From the IMG/VR virus record IMGVR_UViG_3300008110_001399, positions 1-21,592 of that record: a stretch of DNA of 21,592 bases. One strand, 5' to 3'. The position numbers were made by a program, and so were the translations under genes. The DNA comes from a virus. Positions 9,101 to 15,863 of this stretch are shown piece after piece. The stretch's first letter is position 1. Each line of letters begins with the position of its first letter. Under the pieces are notes generated by a model. The model worked only from the letters and a program-made list of their open reading frames with translations, was not told where the DNA came from and did not search any database.

Positions 9101-9619
9101 GTTGAGAGTTATAAAATAAGAGACTCAATTATAACAAAAACTTTTAACTTTGGTAATCGTGTTACATCTGTATCTAATACTGCATATAAACGTGTAGATA
9201 GATTTGCCGATATTACATATAGTGGGGTTTACTTTGATGAGTCCAACGTAAATAGATTAAACGAATTCAATTTAGGTACACTTAATTTTAAACAATGCGA
9301 AGATTCTTTTGGTCCAATTCAATTATTAGATGGTCGTGAAACAGATGTCCTTGTTCTTCAAGAAGATAAAATATCTTATGTGCTTGCCGGGAAGAACCTT
9401 CTATCTGATGCTGGTGTTGGAAGCTCTCTCACTTCTGTGCCTGAAGTTTTGGGCACACAGATAGCACGTGTTGAAAAATATGGTATCAGCAATAACCCTG
9501 AAAGTTATGTTAACTGGGGATACGATAGATACTTTACTGATGTAAAGAGAGGTGCTGTAATTCAATTGAAAGGAGTTCAACAGACACTCAAAAGCTTGGG
9601 GCTTATGACCCATATATGA
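6152..9619 (+). CDS. Tail stabilization/muzzle protein, N-terminal part
   Basis: 1155 residues. The N-terminus is diagnostic: FVAGRMNKVTDERLLPEGEY, then IDAMNVRMGSTELSEIGVIE and NTKGNEQL. This is the start of the large stabilization protein (muzzle of crAss-like phages; role comparable to T7 gp12 or P22 gp10), which closes the tail tube. The body is beta-rich, with an insertion around residues 390-560. The C-terminal 130 residues carry the beta-propeller ending KISYVLAGKNLLSDAG ... GYDRYFTDVKRGAVIQLKG. The family normally continues beyond this, but here the frame ends 15 residues later (QTLKSLGLMTHI). In the -1 frame from GGGG 9598-9601 the text reads SLGAYDPYMNEYVLST, the expected family continuation. 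The gene is therefore probably the first part of a longer protein. Confidence 0.75.
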   Translation: MPKFTRTFVAGRMNKVTDERLLPEGEYIDAMNVRMGSTELSEIGVIENTKGNEQLTSLTYIDGTSLSNLAKCIGAYEDGEANTLYWFVHDPDFPVGATGKLDLIVSFNVITGILTYHVVSIDDGGGVNTTLNFNESYLITGISLIKTGTLNENLLFFTDDLNPPRFINPTRLYSIPTLNIDSPILAEQLLVIKKPPIQSPSITPIRLNGQENFMETRFLCFAYRYRYADNEYSAISQFSAPAFIPNPFDFSINSFLNEGMVNEANGVNITFNTGGPLVRGIDLLFKEADSNVIKVIEKLDKQKQGYVDNANYTFLFSNSKIFTVLPDSEILRLYDNVPLQAKAQTIMGNRLMYANYIEGYDLVDSNGSDVQFLYETSLTSESVGDTQIPDSTISSVYTIDGSQTIGDSAFQIDLTGLSLVSGAAISIDITYTHSTFTSSTPAQQTTNVSISFTFFLPRDYTSVYDLATSTEFQDAIGTVTNIQLMPTACNGITFTDTFNCSVPSSLDAFLKYGSGISAINQPITILTSTSSSVIGFQLPAVEFVDNLTTPTVFAYEYYEVTFVEATYQEIASPTSLHSNRGYEIGIVYMDEFNRSSTALVSKFNTVFVPCGNAKDRNTVQVTIPPQQKPPYWATRYKFVIKPDAASYETVYSSIFFQDPNTNNAYFLIEGENARKVDAGTRLIVKRDSDGATENCVYATVLEKEAKAENFITIPSSKYPGVDIPVPAGVYMKINPTSFNAITDEDAIVSAGTFTVNQDDGGEYPLLRYPMNVQNPSTGNWEDYTVPAGSRIKIKFEFKRIGKGDGNGACEKRNYTVDTTLIASSNYDNMMDWWNGDNVGLVVENGFGFAGGGQCTPVGEYIDTMASTSSDIPTALCTNYFRWYRNPSTQELVLLMTGTEACTWIGKKENKRSSITATVDVFRAETLMVFETEPLDANPDIFFENNLSLPITNGFHEGNIQDQTTTVPAIIDTEFFNCFSFGNGVESYKIRDSIITKTFNFGNRVTSVSNTAYKRVDRFADITYSGVYFDESNVNRLNEFNLGTLNFKQCEDSFGPIQLLDGRETDVLVLQEDKISYVLAGKNLLSDAGVGSSLTSVPEVLGTQIARVEKYGISNNPESYVNWGYDRYFTDVKRGAVIQLKGVQQTLKSLGLMTHI

Positions 9620-11256
9620 ATGAGTATGTACTTAGCACTAACGAAGAGGAACTTCCTCAACCAGTCCAGTGTTTATCTTGTGGGGTATCTCAGACTTTTA
9701 ACCTGAATACTACATCAACTAGTTACTGCGTAAATCTTGGAGTATTCATTGGTGATGTAGATATTGAATACACTGTATTATCAATAGCCCCATCAGCTAC
9801 GTTTACAATTAATTCCACATACAACTCAGTAATATATACCACTGGTCCTGTGAGTACTAGCGGTACATTGACTTTTAACAAGTCACTTAATACTATTAAT
9901 CAGGCAGGTATTGTAATATCTTCTACAGGGAATGTTGTATTGTCTGTAAACGTAGGATGCCCTAATCAGATTATGTTGGGATTGATAGAAATTGTTTTGA
10001 CAAATAATGCAGATGCAGGTAAAACAATTCACACTCAATACAATTACATTAATGGGGCTTATACATCACCTATCCAAACAAATTTTATTACGTTTGCGTC
10101 TGGGACTAATAACCCACTATCTAGCTTCTACAATAGAACAGATGGGGCACAGGGTTTTGGCTCTATCCCATTGAGTGGAAGTGATGTATATATGTACACT
10201 AATAAGATACCACCTGATACTTTTGATTTCGATATATTGAATTCACAATTCAAGTATCTTACAACAAACACATTATATACCAACTCCCCCGGTGACTTGA
10301 GTACGTTGTTGTCTTTGGCATCTGCTGCTACCCCAATTACTCAGTTAGGTAATGTATTCCAAGCTTCATTTACAGCCCCAACTTTACAAGACTACTTGTA
10401 TCTTGTTTGGGACTTAACAGCTTCTCAGCAAGTTCAATTGTGTTATTCTAACGTGAGCGTTGCAGCGGTTTGTTGTGCGTGTACTAGTAGCGGTACATAT
10501 TATATCAATGCCCCATCACTGGCATCTGCTAATGCAGTTTTCAGCGATTCAGCTATGACAACTTGTGCCCCCGATGGGTTCTATAGTGATGGTGTTATTG
10601 TTAGAGAACAATCTGTTTGTACATTATTACCACAACAGACTTGTCCATCTTGTGCACAGCCTTGCCCAGTACCAACAGTAAGTGGTAGCGGTCAGCATTA
10701 CTATATACTAGATGTTGATTTGACTTCTTCTACCGGAGCTGTTATTGTTCACTTCAATCCAAACAATGGACCTTGCGGATTGATGGCTACTTACAATGGA
10801 ATAAACTATACATCCGTAAGTTCATCGGTGTTTGGATACTTGGCATCAGGAGCTACTAACCAGCCTGTTTATCTTGGTCAATCTTCTTTTGATTGTGGTA
10901 TTTTAACTGGAAGCCCATATACTAATGTTCCTATATTCTATTGGGATGGCGGTACAGGATTTACTCCAAGTGCATCATTTGCATCATTCTCTGTTGTTGC
11001 TGCTCAAAAGCAATTAACAACTGCAAGTCCTTCTGATTGTTATATGGTTATCCCCAAGACATCAGCAACTCCAAGTCAGTTGAGAATAATTATACCTTTA
11101 CCTTGTCCTTTGATTGGAGCGTTTGATATTGATGTATTATGCCCAGCTCCATTGACATCATTCTCAAGTTCCTCAATGCGTTCAAACTCTAACTTGGCTT
11201 GTGCTTCTTCGATTAACCAAACATATTATTTCCACCACGTAACGGGGGGTTCTTGA
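9616..11256 (+). CDS. Muzzle continuation with inserted Cys-rich receptor-binding-like region
   Basis: 546 residues if started at ATG 9616, which overlaps the upstream stop by four bases. Codons just before that ATG read GAYDPY, completing the tail motif AYDPYMNEYVLS, so the frame probably enters from the upstream gene. After ~20 residues it changes character. About 19 Cys are spread through Ser/Thr/Gly-rich beta segments. One repeat runs TYYINAP..VFSD..GFYSDG (10495-10599). Another domain runs SGSGQHYYILDVDLTSSTGA ... NGPCGLMATYNGINY ... CYMVIPKTSATPSQ. Such modules are common in tail fibres and adhesin-like proteins of Bacteroidota phages, so host binding is a fair inference. The end (TYYFHHVTGGS, stop at 11254-11256) follows a G6 run; the next frame continues the same repeat. 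Confidence 0.65.
   Translation: MNEYVLSTNEEELPQPVQCLSCGVSQTFNLNTTSTSYCVNLGVFIGDVDIEYTVLSIAPSATFTINSTYNSVIYTTGPVSTSGTLTFNKSLNTINQAGIVISSTGNVVLSVNVGCPNQIMLGLIEIVLTNNADAGKTIHTQYNYINGAYTSPIQTNFITFASGTNNPLSSFYNRTDGAQGFGSIPLSGSDVYMYTNKIPPDTFDFDILNSQFKYLTTNTLYTNSPGDLSTLLSLASAATPITQLGNVFQASFTAPTLQDYLYLVWDLTASQQVQLCYSNVSVAAVCCACTSSGTYYINAPSLASANAVFSDSAMTTCAPDGFYSDGVIVREQSVCTLLPQQTCPSCAQPCPVPTVSGSGQHYYILDVDLTSSTGAVIVHFNPNNGPCGLMATYNGINYTSVSSSVFGYLASGATNQPVYLGQSSFDCGILTGSPYTNVPIFYWDGGTGFTPSASFASFSVVAAQKQLTTASPSDCYMVIPKTSATPSQLRIIIPLPCPLIGAFDIDVLCPAPLTSFSSSSMRSNSNLACASSINQTYYFHHVTGGS
10495..10599 (+). repeat. Protein repeat unit A (TYY..VFSD..GFY)
   Basis: Encodes TYY, 11 residues, VFSD, 7 residues, then DGFYSDG. 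A second, diverged unit with the same landmarks spans the junction between two frames at 11221-11317. The repeat is therefore useful for deciding that the two frames were one protein. Confidence 0.55.
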
Positions 11257-11317
11257 TTTATATGATATGGTATTCTCTGATGCTAATGGTCAATTCCCAT
11301 TGGCTAATGGATTCTAT
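11221..11317 (+). repeat. Protein repeat unit B, broken across two frames
   Basis: TYYFHHVTG is encoded in the 9616 frame. VLDLYDMVFSDANGQFPLAN followed by GFY is encoded in the 11267 frame, extended upstream of its ATG. Removing one G from the run of six at 11244-11249 joins them into TYY, 13 residues, VFSD ... GFY, closely matching unit A. Confidence 0.55.
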
Positions 11318-11797
11318 CAAGCACCAACATCTCTTCCTGTGGGGAATCAATGGTTTAAAGTAGAGAATGGAATAATAACATTGTACGGACCTTGTGCTTA
11401 TGGAGCTAATTATATACTTGAGTATTGTCACGATGGTACACAAATTATTGCAGACTATCCCTCACTCCCTGCCCCCGGTCTTGCAATAGGAACATTTGTA
11501 ACTATCGCAGCACTGTCTCCTTGTGCATTCACTGTAATAGCATACACTAGTTCTACTGCAACGCAAACAATATCTAGTGCCCCTCCGGGGTTGAATTGTG
11601 GTGACGTGTGTGCGGAGTATGATGGGACAAATACCACTGGAGGTATAGTTACAGTTAACTATACAGACTGCCCCGGTATTGCACAATCAGTATCGTTGAA
11701 TCCCGGTGACGGATTCCAACAATGTTGCAGGATTGGTTCTATATCAACTGTTCCACCTAATGTGATTACATTTATACCACAAGCTTGTTGTCCATAG
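11267..11797 (+). CDS. Cys-rich muzzle insert, final part
   Basis: 176 residues from ATG 11267, 10 of them Cys. The frame is open upstream through GVLDLYD to the G6 run at 11244-11249, so this ATG may be an internal Met of a single protein. The content is beta-strand-like: GQFPLANGFYQAP, NQWFKVENGIITLYG, then CAEYDGTN ... VNYTDCPGIAQSVSLNPGDG and a CC..CC ending. The YTDC-G pattern with paired cysteines is one I recall from C-terminal domains of Bacteroidota phage fibre proteins. The likely role is part of the tail-tip receptor-binding region. It ends in TAG 11795-11797, whose last base is the first base of the second 16-base palindrome; the next gene starts 31 bases later. Confidence 0.6.
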   Translation: MVFSDANGQFPLANGFYQAPTSLPVGNQWFKVENGIITLYGPCAYGANYILEYCHDGTQIIADYPSLPAPGLAIGTFVTIAALSPCAFTVIAYTSSTATQTISSAPPGLNCGDVCAEYDGTNTTGGIVTVNYTDCPGIAQSVSLNPGDGFQQCCRIGSISTVPPNVITFIPQACCP

Positions 11798-11812
11798 TGT
11801 ACTTGAGTACAC
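11797..11812 (+). repeat. 16-base palindrome, copy 2
   Basis: GTGTACTTGAGTACAC, identical to the copy at 18766 and the exact inverse of the copy at 3383. It fills the short gap between the Cys-rich insert and the conserved muzzle C-terminal part, starting on the last base of the stop codon. It can form a six-pair hairpin with a TTGA loop but has no T-run after it, so it is not a standard terminator. Confidence 0.9.
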
Positions 11813-11828
11813 CATTATAAAAAAATAC

Positions 11829-12635
11829 ATGGCAAATTATACATTAACATATAGTCAAGGAGTAGATGGATGGGTGTCCTTCTACTCCTATTATCCTGAT
11901 TGGATGATAGGGATGAACAATTATTTCTACACGTTTAAAGGTGGTAATCTGTTCAGGCATAACACTAACAACCAAAGAAACACGTTCTATGGAGCGTTTG
12001 AAGATACGCAGATAACTAGCGTGTTCAATACAATGCCACTAGAGAATAAGTTGTTCAAGACTCTAAACATTGAGGGAGATGCTGCTTGGGACGCTCAAGT
12101 AGAAACAGATTTACAAACTGGTGGATTTGCCGATACTACTTATTTTGAGAAGAAGGAACAATCTTACTTCTCATTCATAAGAAACTCAGGCACTACCCCT
12201 GCTTCTCCATCAGAGTATCCATTGAGGTCATTGAATGGTATTGGGAAAACTACAAGTATTAACTCAGCCGCACCAGCTGCGGTTCAAGTAAACTATTCTA
12301 TATCTCCATTGGTATCTATTGGTAATATAATATCTATAGGTGATTATTTGTACTATTCATTGCCACCATCCTTTGATACCCCAATATTATTTGGAGAGGT
12401 TACTGATATTATAGTTAACTTAAAGGGTGGTATTAATAGATTGATTGTTGATTCTACTATACCAAGTGGTAGTATCCCACCAATACAAGACCCTTATAGT
12501 TTATATATTAAGAACTCAGTTGCTGAATCTCACGGAGTACTTGGGCACTATTGTAAGTTTACATTAAGGAACGACACTTCAAATAAGATTGAACTCTTTG
12601 CCCTTGAAACCGAAGTGATGAAGAGCTATCCATAA
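11829..12635 (+). CDS. Muzzle/tail protein, conserved C-terminal part
   Basis: 268 residues. The beginning (TLTYSQGVDGWVSFYSYYPD, then WMIGMNNYFYTFKGGNLFRH and NTNNQRNTFYG) and the end (CKFTLRNDTSNKIELFALET, then EVMKSYP) are landmarks that in related phages I recall at the C-terminus of the large stabilization/tail protein, after the YDPYxNEYVLS motif. Here they form a separate frame with its own ATG in an A-rich context (aaaaaaatacATG). The upstream frame is open but reads SVLEYTIIKKY across the palindrome, which does not look homologous, so a true start at 11829 is likely. The product probably assembles with the upstream pieces in the tail tip. Possible histories are gene fission after domain insertion, or a degraded fusion. 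Confidence 0.68.
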   Translation: MANYTLTYSQGVDGWVSFYSYYPDWMIGMNNYFYTFKGGNLFRHNTNNQRNTFYGAFEDTQITSVFNTMPLENKLFKTLNIEGDAAWDAQVETDLQTGGFADTTYFEKKEQSYFSFIRNSGTTPASPSEYPLRSLNGIGKTTSINSAAPAAVQVNYSISPLVSIGNIISIGDYLYYSLPPSFDTPILFGEVTDIIVNLKGGINRLIVDSTIPSGSIPPIQDPYSLYIKNSVAESHGVLGHYCKFTLRNDTSNKIELFALETEVMKSYP

Positions 12636-12642
12636 AAAATTA

Positions 12643-12650
12643 TATCTTTG
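12643..12650 (+). promoter_or_regulatory. TATCTTTG, candidate -7 box
   Basis: Perfect TAnnTTTG match, identical to the box at 4246, located 8 bases before the ATG at 12659. A transcript started from it would have almost no leader. Confidence 0.38.
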
Positions 12651-12658
12651 TGTATATT

Positions 12659-13072
12659 ATGGATTTGTCTATTCGTGTATTAACCCAAGAAGATTATTCC
12701 AACATACTTGTGGGGTGGTGGAATGATTGGAAATGGACAGCACCTGATAAAGATTTTCTACCATCTGATGGAGAGGGAGGGATGATTGTCTATGATGGCG
12801 ACATCCCTATTTGTGCTGGGTTTATATACCTTACAAATTCAAAAGTATTTTGGCTTGATTGGATTATTTCAAATAAGCAATACGTTCATAAACAAAATAG
12901 GAATGATGCATTGTTGTACCTAATAGATACGCTATCAAGCGTTGCTATAAACAACGGTGGTAAATATATCTATGCGTTGATAAAGAACCCAAGTTTAATA
13001 AGAAAGTACGAACAGCTTGGGTTTGTAAAAGGAGATTCGTACACAAGTGAAATGATTAAAACAATAAACTAA
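12659..13072 (+). CDS. GNAT-like N-acetyltransferase
   Basis: 137 residues from ATG 12659. A GTG at 12650 would add three residues but overlaps the -7-like box, so 12659 is preferred. The order fits a compact GNAT fold: an early strand LSIRVLTQEDYSNI, then WWNDWKWTAPDKDFLP, GGMIVYDGDIPICAGFIYLT, NSKVFWLDWIISNK, a helix NDALLYLIDTLSSVAINNGG and a final RKYEQLGFVKGD. The last element resembles the GNAT motif in which a Tyr near the cofactor precedes a 'LGF' strand. The classic R/QxxGxG/A loop for acetyl-CoA is weak: the expected region reads NKQYVHKQNRNDA, so activity is not assured. The gene lies between tail and internal virion genes; its substrate is unknown. Confidence 0.65.
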   Translation: MDLSIRVLTQEDYSNILVGWWNDWKWTAPDKDFLPSDGEGGMIVYDGDIPICAGFIYLTNSKVFWLDWIISNKQYVHKQNRNDALLYLIDTLSSVAINNGGKYIYALIKNPSLIRKYEQLGFVKGDSYTSEMIKTIN

Positions 13073-13073
13073 T

Positions 13074-13988
13074 ATGGCAGCATTTACAAGTATAGCAGCT
13101 GGTGTTGGAATAGCAGCGACAGCAGGTGGTGTCGGAATGAACTTTGCTGACGCAGCAAAGCAAAAAGATATGCGACTTAAAGCTGAAGAAGATTCAGCAA
13201 AGATGATGGATGAAGCTAGACGAAAAATGAGCGTTAACCCATTTGCCGCAATATCATTACCTACTGAAGCTTATAAATTAGAGAGTGAAGCTATGCTACA
13301 ACAAGGAGCACAATTGACTGAGGCTGGTAGAGAGAGCGAGCGTGGAGCAGCAGCAACAGCAGGTCGTGTTCAGATGGCACAACAGCAAGGGCAACAACAG
13401 ATTAGAGCTGAGATGGGCAAGGACCTAACCAACTTAGAGATGGCTAAGGCAAGAGAAGAAGGGAACATTAGAAATAAGATGGTTGAAATAGACTTGGCTG
13501 AAGCAGAAGGGGCACAACTAGCAGCTGCCGATGCTGCAAAGGCTCAAGCTAAATTAAAGCAAGCAGCAGCACAAGGCGTTGCTAGCATAGCAGGTCAAGC
13601 AGCAGCATTTGCACCGTTGTTTGAAAAGACCGAAGCGGCTAGACAGTTTGATAAATTCCAAAAGGATTACGATAAGATGTCAGTGAAGGGCAATTTACCG
13701 GAAGAGTTTATAGGGATGAGTGGGAAACCATTATCAGCTGCCGAAGCTTACGCTAAAGCAACCGGAATGACTCCAGACCAAATTAAAAATATAGGTGGTC
13801 AAACTGTTACTAGAATTGGGGAGGATGAAAGCCCTTATCAAGCATTTGAATTGAACCCATTCCAAGTGAAAGGACAGAAAGATTTGAATGCTAGTTCTAT
13901 AAGACAAATAAGAAAGAATTTAAGAACAGGAACAGGATTCGATGAAGTTCCTATCTATGACCTTGGATATGATTTCCTTAATCAATAA
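13074..13988 (+). CDS. Probable internal virion/ejection protein
   Basis: 304 residues, beginning 1 base after the preceding stop. The N-terminus (AAFTSIAAGVGIAATAGGVG) is a Gly/Ala hydrophobic segment that could insert in a membrane. A long Ala/Gln/Glu/Lys-rich helical region follows (~25-180: RGAAATAGRVQMAQQQGQQQ, KAQAKLKQAAAQGVASIAGQ), then a less regular C-terminal part with PYQAFELNPFQVKG. Small podovirus ejection proteins (roles like T7 gp14 or P22 gp7) have this design: a hydrophobic N-terminus plus helices, used to form a channel across the host envelope. Location next to the large internal proteins agrees. The call is inferred from architecture and gene order. Confidence 0.6.
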   Translation: MAAFTSIAAGVGIAATAGGVGMNFADAAKQKDMRLKAEEDSAKMMDEARRKMSVNPFAAISLPTEAYKLESEAMLQQGAQLTEAGRESERGAAATAGRVQMAQQQGQQQIRAEMGKDLTNLEMAKAREEGNIRNKMVEIDLAEAEGAQLAAADAAKAQAKLKQAAAQGVASIAGQAAAFAPLFEKTEAARQFDKFQKDYDKMSVKGNLPEEFIGMSGKPLSAAEAYAKATGMTPDQIKNIGGQTVTRIGEDESPYQAFELNPFQVKGQKDLNASSIRQIRKNLRTGTGFDEVPIYDLGYDFLNQ

Positions 13989-13999
13989 TAAAAGTTACT

Positions 14000-15829
14000 A
14001 TGCCTAGTTACTATAAATATGCCGAGCGACAAGCTGCTAGTGTAATAGACTGGAATAAGATAAGCAGCTCTCTAGTAGAAACATTACAAGAAGAGGATAA
14101 GAGAAGAGAAAAACTTAAATCTGAGATTGATAAAAATAGTTTTGAGTTTGGTCAGGATTTAAACAATGCTCCTCAAGGGGATTATACGAATGCCAACACG
14201 TGGATACTTAATGCTGCGGACCAAGGTCAACAAGCTAGGTTGATGCAAGATAACTTATTGAAGAGTGGTCAGTTAAAGCTGAAAGACTATATGGTAATGA
14301 GAAGAAACCTTGAAGGTGACTTCAAAAATATGTTCGCTGTATCCAAAGAATATCAAGAGGAATACAAGAGCAAGATGGAAAGATATAGGACTAACCAGTC
14401 TTCAACATCTGAGTTAGAGTTAATGGAGACTATCGAATCATTGGCTAACTTTACAAAGACATCTCCGTATATTAATCCGACTAGTGGCGTAATAAGCTTA
14501 TCCAAACAAGAACTAAAGGATGGTGTATATAAACCAACGGGTGACTATGTATCTATTCAGGCATTACGTAACAGGCTTAAAATAAATATAGATAAGTTTA
14601 ATGAAGATAATTTAAGTTCTGATGTAAAGACATTAGGCGAGACCACTATTAGTAATATACGTAGGATAGATGGTCTTAGAAGAATTATTGCTGTAGAGAA
14701 AACAAAAGACCCAACACTCCGTAAAGCATTGCAAGATGACCCAGAGATTGGTACTTACCTAGATTGGGAGGATGCTAAGGTTGGAGAATACTTGGCTAAC
14801 CCATATACATCATTATCTATATTGACTGACTATGTTGGCAAAAACGAAAAAGGAGAAAAGTTCAAGCTAACTTTTAATGAGGAGGAGTTTAATAACGACA
14901 AGACCGGGAGGTTGTACTTGATGAAAGATGATGGGAGTGGTGTACTAAAACCAACTTTCAAGAAAGAACAAGAGGAAATGATTTCTAAAGAAATCAAGAA
15001 CAAATATCGTAATATGATTGACAGAGAAGCTACTATTGATGTGGCAACAGAACCTGATATATATAGACCAAGTGTTGGAGAGATGGAGTATTACTCAGGG
15101 AAGAAAGAAGAAAAAGAGAAGATGAGAGAGAAGCTTAATATGTTGGGTCAATTGTATTATGGCGATAACAATCAGGTTAAGGCAGCATCTACATATTTCC
15201 GTGATTTAGTACCAAGTGTACAAGGAATAAAAAGAGGAGAGACTGGTATTGTAATTACTTTTGATGATGGCAAAAAGAGAACATTGCCATTCAAAGACGC
15301 TAATGGGAATGTAATGTCTCAGGCTGATTTTATAAAGAGTGCAGTAGCATTACACGGAACTTCTAATATCAATCAAGCTCTGAGAGAATCTGGATATGAT
15401 GCAAGTAAATCGTTCAACCCATTCTCAAAAGGTGAAGCTGCTGTTATTGCAGCCCCTACAAAGACTGTAAAGAACTTGGACAAATTCGACAAAATACTTC
15501 AGACAAAAAATAATTCATACGCAGAATTTATTACAAGTTCAATGGACGATGAGCCAGAAGAAATTGCTTCAGCAATGGCATCAAGATTTGGTCCATTAGG
15601 ATTTACATTTACAGGAAGAACTGAAGGCTTGTCAGACGATAAGGTAGATATTAAGTACAATAATATTATAATAGGAACTGTAGATGCCGATAACGCTTCA
15701 GGTGCTGCTAGTGAGATTGATGCAATTATGAGAAACAAATTGCAAGAATCTGATACGGCAGCAGAAGCAGCAGCAAAAGCTAAAGAAAATGAACAGGAAG
15801 ATAATCTAATTGGTTCACTTGATGATTAA
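14000..15829 (+). CDS. Large internal virion (cargo) protein
   Basis: 609 residues. The N-terminus PSYYKYAERQAASVIDWNKI and the segment GQDLNNAPQGDYTNANTWIL ... ARLMQDNLLKSGQLKLKDYM match, from memory, a conserved virion protein of uncultured Bacteroidota-type podoviruses. The protein is mainly charged and helical, with a smaller mixed region near residues 400-440 (GIKRGETGIVITFDDGKKRT) and an acidic Ala/Glu-rich tail. It has no signal peptide, membrane segment or known catalytic motif. Its place between a probable ejection protein and the giant polyvalent protein suggests it is packaged and delivered with them. ATG 14000 lies 11 bases after the previous stop. The role is inferred. Confidence 0.58.
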   Translation: MPSYYKYAERQAASVIDWNKISSSLVETLQEEDKRREKLKSEIDKNSFEFGQDLNNAPQGDYTNANTWILNAADQGQQARLMQDNLLKSGQLKLKDYMVMRRNLEGDFKNMFAVSKEYQEEYKSKMERYRTNQSSTSELELMETIESLANFTKTSPYINPTSGVISLSKQELKDGVYKPTGDYVSIQALRNRLKINIDKFNEDNLSSDVKTLGETTISNIRRIDGLRRIIAVEKTKDPTLRKALQDDPEIGTYLDWEDAKVGEYLANPYTSLSILTDYVGKNEKGEKFKLTFNEEEFNNDKTGRLYLMKDDGSGVLKPTFKKEQEEMISKEIKNKYRNMIDREATIDVATEPDIYRPSVGEMEYYSGKKEEKEKMREKLNMLGQLYYGDNNQVKAASTYFRDLVPSVQGIKRGETGIVITFDDGKKRTLPFKDANGNVMSQADFIKSAVALHGTSNINQALRESGYDASKSFNPFSKGEAAVIAAPTKTVKNLDKFDKILQTKNNSYAEFITSSMDDEPEEIASAMASRFGPLGFTFTGRTEGLSDDKVDIKYNNIIIGTVDADNASGAASEIDAIMRNKLQESDTAAEAAAKAKENEQEDNLIGSLDD

Positions 15830-15851
15830 TACATATTAAAAAAATAAACTC

Positions 15852-15859
15852 TATTTTTG
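15852..15859 (+). promoter_or_regulatory. TATTTTTG, candidate -7 box
   Basis: TAnnTTTG match ending only 4 bases before the ATG at 15864. If used, transcription would begin at or inside the start codon, giving a leaderless message. A chance match in AT-rich DNA is quite possible. Confidence 0.3.
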
Positions 15860-15863
15860 TTCT

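Noticed and set aside
9616-11797. Diversity-generating retroelement target in the variable tail region
   Set aside because: No reverse transcriptase, template repeat or variable-repeat pair is visible in the window; the Cys-rich region shows no adenine-specific pattern that can be judged from one sequence.
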